A DNA stretch of 36,197 nt. Source: Sulfurimonas sp. CG01_land_8_20_14_3_00_36_23 (lineage in GTDB: Bacteria; Campylobacterota; Campylobacteria; Campylobacterales; Sulfurimonadaceae). Location: contig PETN01000100.1 in assembly GCA_002781365.1 (NCBI GenBank), positions 1 through 36,197 on the forward strand, read 5' to 3'. Below, one piece after another: positions 17,352 to 25,240 of this stretch; position 1 is the stretch's first letter, and each line of letters opens with the position of its first letter. The notes beneath the pieces are model-generated. The model was given only the letters and a program-made list of their open reading frames with translations, ran no database searches and was not told where the DNA came from. The translations under genes were made by a program, and so were the position numbers.

Positions 17352-18758
17352 TTAAATATAAGCACCGATAAAATCTTTGAAAATTAATAGTAAAATACTC
17401 AGTAAAACGGAAGCTATCACGAGATAAATCGCTTTTTTGTTCAGAAGTATATCAAAAAACTTTTTCACTCCAAAAGCTCTAATAGTTAAACTAAAACTCA
17501 CAAAACCGCTTACGGTGCTTGCAAGGGCTAAACCGCTTACTCCCATGGGTGCGATGAGTGAAAGTGCAAAAAGTATGTATGCGGCTAGTGAAAAGGTGGC
17601 TATTTTTGCCGCTCTCATTTGCATCTCTTTTGAGTAGAGCCAGAGTAAAAAAAGTTTTTGCAGACCAAAAGGGAGAAGTCCTATCATGTACATTTGTAAA
17701 ACTGCTGTCGTGTTTGCGGTGTCTTGAACGGTAAATGCGCCTCTTTCAAAGAGAAGCCAAGTAATCTCTTGTGATAATATAAATCCACCGATTGTACTCG
17801 CTGTCAGTAAAAATGTTAAAAACCAAAATGCCTTTTCTAAAAATGCCAAGGCTTTTTCTTCATCTTTGTTTTTTATGTATCTTGCAACTCTTGGAAAAAG
17901 AGCGATGGATGTTGCAATGGCAAAGAGTGCTAAAGGAAGCTGAAATATGCGGTTTGCATAGTAGAGATAACTTATAGACCCAGTGACAAGAAACGAGGCT
18001 AAAAAGGTGTCTAAAAATGCACTCACTTGAGCAGTTGAGTTTCCCCACATTGCAGGAAAAAACTGTTGTCTAAACTTTCTTGTGTCTTTTTTTATAATGT
18101 ATGACTTTACTCTTACATATTTAAAACCGCCATACAAGAGCTTTATAAATCCTAGTTTATATATAGCCAATATGTGAACAGCCAGCTGTAAAATACCGCC
18201 GATAACTACACCCCAGCTAAGATAATAAACTATCTCAGCCTGGCTTTTGTCCTGTGCGAAATAAAGAGCTAATATAAGTGAAATATTTAGCAGTGCAGTA
18301 GAGAATGCAGAAGTTGCAAAATGGTGTTTATATTGGAGCAGGGTGCTTAAAAAAGTAACAGCAAATATAAGCGGTAAGTACCAAAAGTTTATGGCTACAA
18401 AGGGAGCCGCCAACTCTATGGTTTTCTCATCAAAACCGATGGCTATGGCTTGCGTTGCCAGAGCAGGTAAAATGTTTACAAGCAGAGTGATTAAGAGGAT
18501 AATAGATAAAAATATGACAAAAATATTTGCCGAAAAAACTCCCTTGTGCGAAGAGCGAGCAAAAGCGGGGATGAAAACTTGTGTAAAAGCCCCCTCTGCA
18601 AAGATACGGCGAAAGAGATTTGGGAGTTTAAAGGCTATGAAAAATATGTCACTGTAGATGTTTGCACCAAGGGCTGATGCAGTTAATAAATCTCTTAAAA
18701 ATCCTAAAATTCTTGAGACTAAGATTCCAAAACTGTTAGTGAAGATGGCTTTAAACAT
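17352..18758 (-). CDS. murJ: lipid II flippase MurJ (MviN)
   Basis: Inner-membrane MOP-superfamily protein that flips lipid II for peptidoglycan assembly. The family signature lies in the N-terminus: NSFGILVSRILGFLRDLLTA, then FKLPNLFRRIFAEGAFTQVFIP. About 13-14 hydrophobic segments fill the rest. The frame extends upstream to ATG 18803, but I choose ATG 18758 because family members begin at MFKAIFTNS and the extra 15 residues are polar and overlap the divergent promoter region. That gives 468 residues. Its neighbours ddl and murF act on the same pathway. Confidence 0.93.
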   Translation of the reverse strand: MFKAIFTNSFGILVSRILGFLRDLLTASALGANIYSDIFFIAFKLPNLFRRIFAEGAFTQVFIPAFARSSHKGVFSANIFVIFLSIILLITLLVNILPALATQAIAIGFDEKTIELAAPFVAINFWYLPLIFAVTFLSTLLQYKHHFATSAFSTALLNISLILALYFAQDKSQAEIVYYLSWGVVIGGILQLAVHILAIYKLGFIKLLYGGFKYVRVKSYIIKKDTRKFRQQFFPAMWGNSTAQVSAFLDTFLASFLVTGSISYLYYANRIFQLPLALFAIATSIALFPRVARYIKNKDEEKALAFLEKAFWFLTFLLTASTIGGFILSQEITWLLFERGAFTVQDTANTTAVLQMYMIGLLPFGLQKLFLLWLYSKEMQMRAAKIATFSLAAYILFALSLIAPMGVSGLALASTVSGFVSFSLTIRAFGVKKFFDILLNKKAIYLVIASVLLSILLLIFKDFIGAYI

Positions 18759-18812
18759 GGGCTTCTTTTTAGTATGTATTGTCGATTTACATAATTTTAA
18801 CAAATATTCCGT

Positions 18813-18818
18813 TAAAAT
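18813..18818 (+). promoter_or_regulatory. -10 box of the DUF342-ruvA-ddl-murF operon
   Basis: TAAAAT followed by GTAGAC, 40 nt before the ATG at 18858. It is preceded by AT-rich sequence without -35. Confidence 0.45.
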
Positions 18819-18857
18819 GTAGACTTAAAAAAAATAATATCTAATTTGGTTGTATAA

Positions 18858-20765
18858 ATGGCACTATTTGGTTCTAAGAAATCTAATCCATCTTTTATGA
18901 AAAAAGTTCGTCCAACAGTCGTAAAAACGCAAAATGTTGCAAAAGAGCTTGTAACTCTTGCAAAATCTTACGACGTACGAGTTGATTCTCTTGATTTTTC
19001 TATTTTGGAAGCTCAAACATTTGTAAGAGAAAATAGTGAAACCGCAGAGGGAGAGTGGGAAGAGGTCTCTAGCGAAGAGTTATACGGGCTCGATAAAGAA
19101 AAAACACTTTTGAACCCAAACTTTCAAATAAAACAAGTCTATGAAATTGAAATATTTTCAAAAAATGGTGTAGAGGATTTTTATAAAGATTTTAATGTAG
19201 AGGTTGGAGTTAACGCGACAAAATGTAAGGCATACTTGAGCATCAAACAGGGTTCCGTCGTTAATTACAGCAATAGTTTTGAAAAAGATTTGTTAGTGAT
19301 TATCAACAAAAGCAAGATTCGTGCAGGAATTTTAATCAATATCTTTGATGAGATGTTAGACGTTACAATCTCTCAAATAGTAGCACGAGTCCGTGTGGAT
19401 GAAACAGTGAAGTATGAAAAAAATGAGATGATTCTAATAGCTCAAAGCTTAGAGCCAACAGCAACGACAGATGATAAAATAATTTTTCATTATGCGAAAG
19501 AAGAAAAAGTCAAAGAGAATGCAAAAGTTGATTACGCTTCAAGAGGCTTTATTCATAGTGTTGTCCAAGATGAACTTATCATTGAATATGTAAAACCTAA
19601 AGAGGGAAAACCAGGACGCAATTGTCGTGGTGAGTTTATCGCACCTAAAGAGGCCGAAGTAAATCATTTACCTACTTTTAAAATAGATGAGACTATCAAA
19701 GAGATTGATACGCCCAACAGCATAGAATACAGAGCCGTGGATAAGGGTTATGTGATGCATGAAGGGGAAAACTATTCTATTCAAAAAGAGCTTGATATTG
19801 GTGAGATAAGTTTTAAAACAACGGGTTCTATCTCTTCTGGTCTTGACTCAGACATTACCATAAGCGTGAAAGAGACAGACTTTATGAAAGATGCCATTGG
19901 AAGCGGTATGAGTATTGAAGTGAGTGAGATTGATATTGAAGGGAATATAGGACCAAACTCTAATGTAAATGCTATAAAAGCAATTATTGGCGGGCAGACA
20001 CATAAAACTTCACAAATCAGGGCACACACACTAAAAATAAATACTCACAGAGGGAGTGCCTTTGGTAAAGATATCCATATTGTTCGATTAGAACACGGCA
20101 TAGTGGATGGGGATAAAGTTGAGATAGAGCAAGCGGTAGGTGGTGATGTTAGAGCTAAAGAGATAAGAGTTGACTTGTGTGGTTCTTACCTTAAAGCAAC
20201 TGCTTCAAGGCTAATCGAAATCAAAAAGCTTAAAGGGAGTGAAAATATTTTTACAATAGACCCTTTGATAAAAAGAACTGCACAAGAGGATTTGGAAGAG
20301 TCTGAAAGTAAAATCAAAGAGATTAATTATGCTATTCGTGATTTACACAAAGAGATAGAAAAATATGAAATCCTCATTAAAAATAATGTAGATACTTTTA
20401 ATGAAGTGAAGAAAAGATTGATTCATTATAAGAAAAATGGTGTAAAGATGCCGTCTTCGTTTATAAGACAATACAATCAGTTTAAGAAAGCTGAAGAGCA
20501 TCTAGGAAACATTAGAAAAGAGTTAAGTGAAAAGAACGAACAACTTTTACTCTTTACAAATCATACGACTTCTCTTCAAGATAACATAATGGATGCAAGA
20601 GTCATCAACAGAGACCATTGGAGTGGGCATAATGAGATAAGGTTTAAGTTGGTTAACCCAGACAAAGAACTTGTCTATAAACCAGAACCAGGCTCACCAG
20701 ACAAAGTGTTTGGTCTTGTTGAACTTGAAGATGGTGAATTCTCCATACAAGCTGTATCAGAGTGA
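18858..20765 (+). CDS. FapA (DUF342) family protein
   Basis: 635-residue cytosolic protein. Two parts show: a divergent N-terminal half, then the DUF342 beta-helix, with GRNCRGEF, VDKGYV and the repeated glycine-aspartate turns EGNIGPNSNV and GDVRAKEI (about 235-480). A long coiled coil follows (about 475-590) and a short beta tail. FapA-like proteins are linked to surface polymer and flagellar or cell-shape functions, but biochemical activity is unknown. It sits between murJ and ruvA in this phylum generally, as I recall. First gene of the + operon; ruvA overlaps its end by GTGA. Confidence 0.82.
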   Translation: MALFGSKKSNPSFMKKVRPTVVKTQNVAKELVTLAKSYDVRVDSLDFSILEAQTFVRENSETAEGEWEEVSSEELYGLDKEKTLLNPNFQIKQVYEIEIFSKNGVEDFYKDFNVEVGVNATKCKAYLSIKQGSVVNYSNSFEKDLLVIINKSKIRAGILINIFDEMLDVTISQIVARVRVDETVKYEKNEMILIAQSLEPTATTDDKIIFHYAKEEKVKENAKVDYASRGFIHSVVQDELIIEYVKPKEGKPGRNCRGEFIAPKEAEVNHLPTFKIDETIKEIDTPNSIEYRAVDKGYVMHEGENYSIQKELDIGEISFKTTGSISSGLDSDITISVKETDFMKDAIGSGMSIEVSEIDIEGNIGPNSNVNAIKAIIGGQTHKTSQIRAHTLKINTHRGSAFGKDIHIVRLEHGIVDGDKVEIEQAVGGDVRAKEIRVDLCGSYLKATASRLIEIKKLKGSENIFTIDPLIKRTAQEDLEESESKIKEINYAIRDLHKEIEKYEILIKNNVDTFNEVKKRLIHYKKNGVKMPSSFIRQYNQFKKAEEHLGNIRKELSEKNEQLLLFTNHTTSLQDNIMDARVINRDHWSGHNEIRFKLVNPDKELVYKPEPGSPDKVFGLVELEDGEFSIQAVSE

Positions 20766-21325
20766 TTGTAGGTTTAAAAGGTGCCATTACCTATAAAGAG
20801 CCGAGTTTTGTTCATGTCGAAGTGAGCGGAGTTGTTTATGAAGTCTATATCTCTTTGCATACCTTCTCTGCACTTCCAAAAGAGCAGGTCAATCTCTTCA
20901 CGACACATATAATTCGTGAAGATGCACAGTTGTTATATGGTTTTTTAGAGCTGAGTGAGAAAAAGATGTTTGAGAGACTTATCAAAATAAGTGGAGTAGG
21001 ACCTAAGGTTGCCATGGCAATCTGTTCTACTTATTCTCCCTCTCAGTTTGCGACGGTTCTTAACAACAAAGATATAAACGGTGTCAAAAAAGTTCCAGGG
21101 ATTGGTCCAAAAAGTGCAGGAAGAATTTTGGTGGAGCTTAATGGCTTTGATGCTGAAATCTTATCTGCAGGAACACCTCAAAACAAAGCGTATAACGAAG
21201 CGAGTGAAGCTCTTGAATCTTTAGGATTTACAAAAGCAAAAATATCTAAAGCGCTCAACGCATGTCAAGGCACAGACACAGCCTCACTTGTCAAAGAGTC
21301 TTTAAGACTATTACAAACAATTTAA
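20762..21325 (+). CDS. ruvA: Holliday junction DNA helicase subunit RuvA
   Basis: Tetrameric DNA-binding subunit that holds four-way junctions for RuvB. The N-terminal OB fold begins IVGLKGAITYKEPSFVHVEV. Two helix-hairpin-helix motifs follow (LIKISGVGPKVAMAIC and VKKVPGIGPKSAGRIL), and the C-terminal RuvB-binding domain starts at ASEALESLGF. Length 187 is typical. Start is GTG at 20762, overlapping the previous stop. Confidence 0.95.
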   Translation: MIVGLKGAITYKEPSFVHVEVSGVVYEVYISLHTFSALPKEQVNLFTTHIIREDAQLLYGFLELSEKKMFERLIKISGVGPKVAMAICSTYSPSQFATVLNNKDINGVKKVPGIGPKSAGRILVELNGFDAEILSAGTPQNKAYNEASEALESLGFTKAKISKALNACQGTDTASLVKESLRLLQTI

Positions 21326-21340
21326 CCAAGGAAGTATATA

Positions 21341-22378
21341 TTGAGATTAACTATTTTATTCGGCGGTGCTAGTTTTGAGCATGAAATTAGCATAGTAAGT
21401 GCGATTACCCTAAAAGAGAAGCTCTCTGGCTTTGATTTAACTTTTGTTTTTTGTGACCAAGACCACAAGTTTTACCTCATAAATCCATCTAAGATGCGAG
21501 CAAACACTTTCTCTAAAGGTGAACATAAAAAGATGCCTGAGTTGCATCTCTCTCTTGGCAGTTTTGTGCAAAAAGGTCTCTTTGGTGCTACGGAGCATAA
21601 GGGTGTCGTTTTAAACCTTATCCATGGTGCGGACGGAGAGGATGGAACTATCGCTGCACTTTTAGACTTTTTCTCCATAGACTACATAGGACCAAGAGTC
21701 GATGCAAGTGTGTTCTCTTACGACAAGAGATATACAAAGTGGTTATGTGATGCACGAAAAATCAAAAGTGTAAAGTATGAGATATTATCTGCAAAAGAGC
21801 AAAAAGATATAACGATTCCCTATCCGATTATTATCAAACCTGCGCGTCTTGGAAGCTCTATTGGTGTAAGTATTGTTAAAGAGGAGAGCGAGCTTGATTA
21901 TGCTTTAGATACAGCATTTGAGTTTGATAACGCTCTTCTAGTAGAACCTTTTTTAACGGGTGTGAAAGAGTATAACCTTGCAGGTTATATGGCAGATGGA
22001 AAGATGCATTACTCTATCGTTGAAGAGCCTCAGAAAAATGAATTTTTAGATTTTGAAAAAAAATATATGGATTTTTCTCGTAGTGAACAGGTTCTAAAAG
22101 CAGATATCGATATAAAACTAGAGAACAAACTAAGAGCTAATTTTGAAAAAATTTATAAAAATTTATTTGAAGGTGCATTGATTCGATGTGATTTCTTTGT
22201 GGTGGATGGAGAGGTCTATTTAAATGAGATAAATCCTATTCCAGGCTCTATGGCAAACTACCTTTTTGAAGATTTTAAAGCTTCGGTTACATCACTTTCA
22301 AACTCACTTCCACATGCCAAAAGAGTGAAAGTCTCGTATGATTATATTCACTCTATTAGTAGCGCAAAAGGGAAGTAA
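21341..22378 (+). CDS. ddl: D-alanine-D-alanine ligase
   Basis: ATP-grasp enzyme making the D-Ala-D-Ala dipeptide for MurF, two genes downstream. Signatures: LFGGASFEHEIS at the N-terminus, HGADGEDGT, the ATP-binding PIIIKPARLGSSIGVS, and the metal site NEINPIPGSM near the C-terminus. Length 345 is normal. The start is TTG at 21341 with AAGGAA about 9 nt upstream. It ends in a TAATG overlap with the hydrolase. An exact dispersed 10-mer codes for Pro-His-Ala-Lys near the C-terminus. Confidence 0.95.
   Translation: MRLTILFGGASFEHEISIVSAITLKEKLSGFDLTFVFCDQDHKFYLINPSKMRANTFSKGEHKKMPELHLSLGSFVQKGLFGATEHKGVVLNLIHGADGEDGTIAALLDFFSIDYIGPRVDASVFSYDKRYTKWLCDARKIKSVKYEILSAKEQKDITIPYPIIIKPARLGSSIGVSIVKEESELDYALDTAFEFDNALLVEPFLTGVKEYNLAGYMADGKMHYSIVEEPQKNEFLDFEKKYMDFSRSEQVLKADIDIKLENKLRANFEKIYKNLFEGALIRCDFFVVDGEVYLNEINPIPGSMANYLFEDFKASVTSLSNSLPHAKRVKVSYDYIHSISSAKGK
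22309..22318 (-). repeat. dispersed 10-mer, in ddl
   Basis: Exact copy; the gene reads it as Pro-His-Ala in LPHAKRV. Confidence 0.9.
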
Positions 22379-23112
22379 TGGCTATAAAATCGATTCAGTA
22401 TAATCAACACACAATCAACGTTAGTTATGAGATTGTAAATCCAGATGCCAAAATAGATTTAATAGTTCTGCATGGTTGGGGAAGCAACAAGAATTTGATG
22501 AAGAGTACATTTGCACCCTACATGGATAGTTTTCGACATATATACATAGATTTACCTGGCTTTGGTAAAAGTACATGCAGTTTAACGCTTAAAACCTCTG
22601 ATTATACAAGGATTGTAGAACTTTTGATGATTCATATGAATGCATCCAAAGATATTATACTAGGGCACTCCTTTGGTGGTAAAGTTGCACTCTTGCTTGA
22701 CCCAAAAGTTCTGGTTTTAGTTGCAAGTGCTGGTATCTATATAGAAAAGAGTTTTAAAATCAAAGCTAAAATAGCACTCTTTAAAGCCCTTAAAATCTTT
22801 GGTTTTGCAAAACTGCGTTCTCTGTTTGCCGCTGAAGATGCAAAAACTTTAAGTGAGCCGATGTACAAAACTTTTAAAAATGTAGTTAATGAGGATTTCT
22901 CTTATGAGTTTTCAGACTACTCTGGAAAAGCACTTCTTTGCTGGGGTAAAGAGGACACTGCAACCCCTCTAAGTTCAGCAGAAAAAATCCACGCTCTTAT
23001 CAAAGACTCGACACTTAAAGTCTATGAAGGTGACCACTACTTCTTTATGAAGCATGCAGAGGATGTCTCTAAAGAGATAGAAGCTGTTTTTTTGAAAACT
23101 TTGGAGCATTAA
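22378..23112 (+). CDS. alpha/beta hydrolase
   Basis: 244-residue hydrolase. The oxyanion region is HGWGSNK, the nucleophile elbow GHSFGG (Ser near 99), the acid Asp is in WGKEDTATPL and the His in EGDHYFFMKH. No signal peptide. Substrate unknown. It lies between ddl and murF, overlapping ddl by TAATG, as in related genomes from memory, so a role in cell-wall precursor handling is possible but unproved. Confidence 0.85.
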   Translation: MAIKSIQYNQHTINVSYEIVNPDAKIDLIVLHGWGSNKNLMKSTFAPYMDSFRHIYIDLPGFGKSTCSLTLKTSDYTRIVELLMIHMNASKDIILGHSFGGKVALLLDPKVLVLVASAGIYIEKSFKIKAKIALFKALKIFGFAKLRSLFAAEDAKTLSEPMYKTFKNVVNEDFSYEFSDYSGKALLCWGKEDTATPLSSAEKIHALIKDSTLKVYEGDHYFFMKHAEDVSKEIEAVFLKTLEH

Positions 23113-23113
23113 T

Positions 23114-24559
23114 ATGGAAAACTACGAGATTTTAGTTGCTTTTGTAACCAATGTACTCTTCGTAACTGTTTTGGGCTGGTATCTGATTACCAATCTTCAG
23201 TGGTATGATTATAGACTCTCCCGTGTTGTTTTAAAGCACCATAAACCTCAATGGCATGCCATCTACTTTATCATTCCTTTTATCGCATACCACACAACGG
23301 GACATTTTTTCGCTATTTTCTTCTACTTTGCTATCTTACCTGCGATGTTTGTTTGGTACAAAAGGTTAGATAAGAAGCTCATCTTAACATGGCGTGTCAA
23401 AAGATTTCTCATTCTTCTTGTCTCTTTAGTTCTCTTTCAAGATGTACTTTGTACCTTAAAGTCGGCATGTGAAACGTATGGTGTATTTATGCCTTTGGCA
23501 ATCGCTTACATCGGCAGTTTTATAATAGAGAAGTTTCTCTTCGCAGTTTATAAAAAAGAGGCAAAGAAAAAACTTCGTGAGATGTCTGAGTTACAGATAG
23601 TCTGTATCACAGGGAGTTACGGAAAAACGAGCATTAAAAACTTTGTAGCGCAGATTTTGAGTAAAAAGTTTAATGTCTATGCAACTCCAAGAAGTGTCAA
23701 TACACTCGGTGGAATCATGGGAGATATTAACAACTCTCTGCCTCAAGATACAGAGATTTATGTTTGTGAAGCAGGAGCAAGAGAGGCGGGGGATATCTAC
23801 GAGATAACTACATTTATTGAACCTCAAACTGTGGTTGTTGGAAAAGTTGGGGAAGCGCACATAGAGTACTTCAAATCTTTGAAAAATATCATAGCGACAA
23901 AACTCGAAATCATGCAGTCACCAAGATTAGAGCGAGCATTTATACACACTTCTGTAACAAACGAACCACATGAAAAAGTAACCTTTTTCGGGGATGAAGT
24001 TGTAAATCCACATGCCACACTAGAGGGGACAAGGTTTGATCTGAAAATCGATGATGAAACACTCTCTTTACAAACGGAAATCTTAGGCGAGTTCCAAACG
24101 ATGAATATTGCAGTTGCAGTGCGCATTGCCAAGAGTTTTGGAATGAGTGATGAAGAGATAGTCAAAGCAGTTAAAGCACTCAAACCAGTAGAACACAGAC
24201 TTCAAATGATAAAAGCAGGCGGAAAACTCATCCTTGATGATGGATACAACGGCAATATTGATGGCATGCTCGAGGGGGTGAGACTCTGCTCCCTTCATGA
24301 AGGCAGAAAAGTGATAGTCACCCCAGGACTCGTTGAAAGCAGTGATGAACTTAACCTAAAACTCATCCATGCAATCAATGAGGTTTTTAACATAGTTATC
24401 GTAACAGGCTCCCTCAACGCAGACCTTTTCAACGATAATCTTAAAGTTAAAAATAAGATTATGCTACTCGACAAATCCGCACTAACGGATGTGCTAGCAA
24501 GTCAAACAAGAGCGGGTGATATTATTTTGTTTGCTAATGACGCTCCGAATTTCATTTAA
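23114..24559 (+). CDS. murF: UDP-MurNAc-tripeptide D-Ala-D-Ala ligase with membrane N-terminus
   Basis: Adds D-Ala-D-Ala to the UDP-MurNAc tripeptide, completing the pentapeptide. The Mur ligase P-loop GSYGKTS is at 167-173, followed by TPRSVNTLGG, the Mg-binding region VCEAGAREAGDI and the C-terminal LDDGYNGN. The first 150 residues are not the usual MurF substrate-binding domain but contain about four hydrophobic segments, so the enzyme is probably tethered to the inner membrane. This layout occurs in relatives of this phylum as I recall. An exact dispersed 10-mer encodes Asn-Pro-His-Ala. It ends 21 nt before radC. Confidence 0.92.
   Translation: MENYEILVAFVTNVLFVTVLGWYLITNLQWYDYRLSRVVLKHHKPQWHAIYFIIPFIAYHTTGHFFAIFFYFAILPAMFVWYKRLDKKLILTWRVKRFLILLVSLVLFQDVLCTLKSACETYGVFMPLAIAYIGSFIIEKFLFAVYKKEAKKKLREMSELQIVCITGSYGKTSIKNFVAQILSKKFNVYATPRSVNTLGGIMGDINNSLPQDTEIYVCEAGAREAGDIYEITTFIEPQTVVVGKVGEAHIEYFKSLKNIIATKLEIMQSPRLERAFIHTSVTNEPHEKVTFFGDEVVNPHATLEGTRFDLKIDDETLSLQTEILGEFQTMNIAVAVRIAKSFGMSDEEIVKAVKALKPVEHRLQMIKAGGKLILDDGYNGNIDGMLEGVRLCSLHEGRKVIVTPGLVESSDELNLKLIHAINEVFNIVIVTGSLNADLFNDNLKVKNKIMLLDKSALTDVLASQTRAGDIILFANDAPNFI
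24007..24016 (-). repeat. dispersed 10-mer, in murF
   Basis: Exact core, read as Pro-His-Ala; the outer TT is GT here. A one-mismatch copy, GGCATGTGAA, is at 23464-23473 in the same gene. Confidence 0.88.
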
Positions 24560-24563
24560 GTTT

Positions 24564-24573
24564 GGCATGTGGA
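24564..24573 (+). repeat. dispersed 10-mer, between murF and radC
   Basis: Exact copy in AGTTTGGCATGTGGAAAA. It fills most of the 21-bp gap at the left border of the restriction island. Confidence 0.9.
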
Positions 24574-24580
24574 AAAATAG

Positions 24581-25240
24581 ATGAAAACAATTAGTGAACT
24601 AAATGATTTTGATAAACCAAGAGAAAAACTCACTAAAAAAGGTGTGCAATCTTTAAAAGATTATGAGCTTTTGGCTATTCTTTTAGGTAGTGGCACAAAA
24701 GATAAAGATGTTTTAAAACTCTCCCGTGAAATCGTAAAACTTTTTGAAGATGATTTTGAAACTATCAACTTAGATAAGCTTACATCTATTCATGGTTTAG
24801 GCATAGCAAAAGCCTCACAAATATTATCTGCAATTGAACTCTCAAAAAGATATTTAATTAAACAAAATAAAAAAGTAACTTCCTCTCAAGATATATATGA
24901 TGAACTTCAAGAGTATAAAACAAAGCAACAAGAGTATTTCCTAACCATAACTCTTGATGGGGCTAATCATATAATACAAACAAGAATCATCTCCATCGGT
25001 ACACTCAATCGTTCTCTTGTTCACCCTAGAGAGGTATTTGCAGATGCTATATCAGATAGGGCAGCTTCTATCATTATTGCTCATAATCATCCAAGTGGAT
25101 TGCTTGAAGCAAGCCAAGAAGATATACACGTAACAAAAAGATTGCAAGAGAGTGCAAAACTTTTAGGTATAGAATTGCTTGACCATCTTATTATCAGTAA
25201 AAATGGATATTTAAGTATGCGGGATTTGGAGCTTTTATGA
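24581..25240 (+). CDS. radC: RadC family JAMM-domain protein
   Basis: 219 residues: helix-hairpin-helix region in the first 90 (LTSIHGLGIAKASQIL), then a JAB1/MPN/Mov34 domain with the metal motif His168-x-His170-PSG and Asp181 in HNHPSG ... SQEDIHV. Despite the name, a DNA repair role is doubtful; relatives are often found on mobile and defence islands. It overlaps hsdR by ATGA, so it is translationally coupled to a restriction subunit. No dedicated promoter is visible. Confidence 0.88.
   Translation: MKTISELNDFDKPREKLTKKGVQSLKDYELLAILLGSGTKDKDVLKLSREIVKLFEDDFETINLDKLTSIHGLGIAKASQILSAIELSKRYLIKQNKKVTSSQDIYDELQEYKTKQQEYFLTITLDGANHIIQTRIISIGTLNRSLVHPREVFADAISDRAASIIIAHNHPSGLLEASQEDIHVTKRLQESAKLLGIELLDHLIISKNGYLSMRDLELL

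Noticed and set aside
18759-18803. Upstream ATG start of murJ
   Set aside because: Adds 15 polar residues not seen at the start of MurJ proteins and runs into the divergent promoter region.
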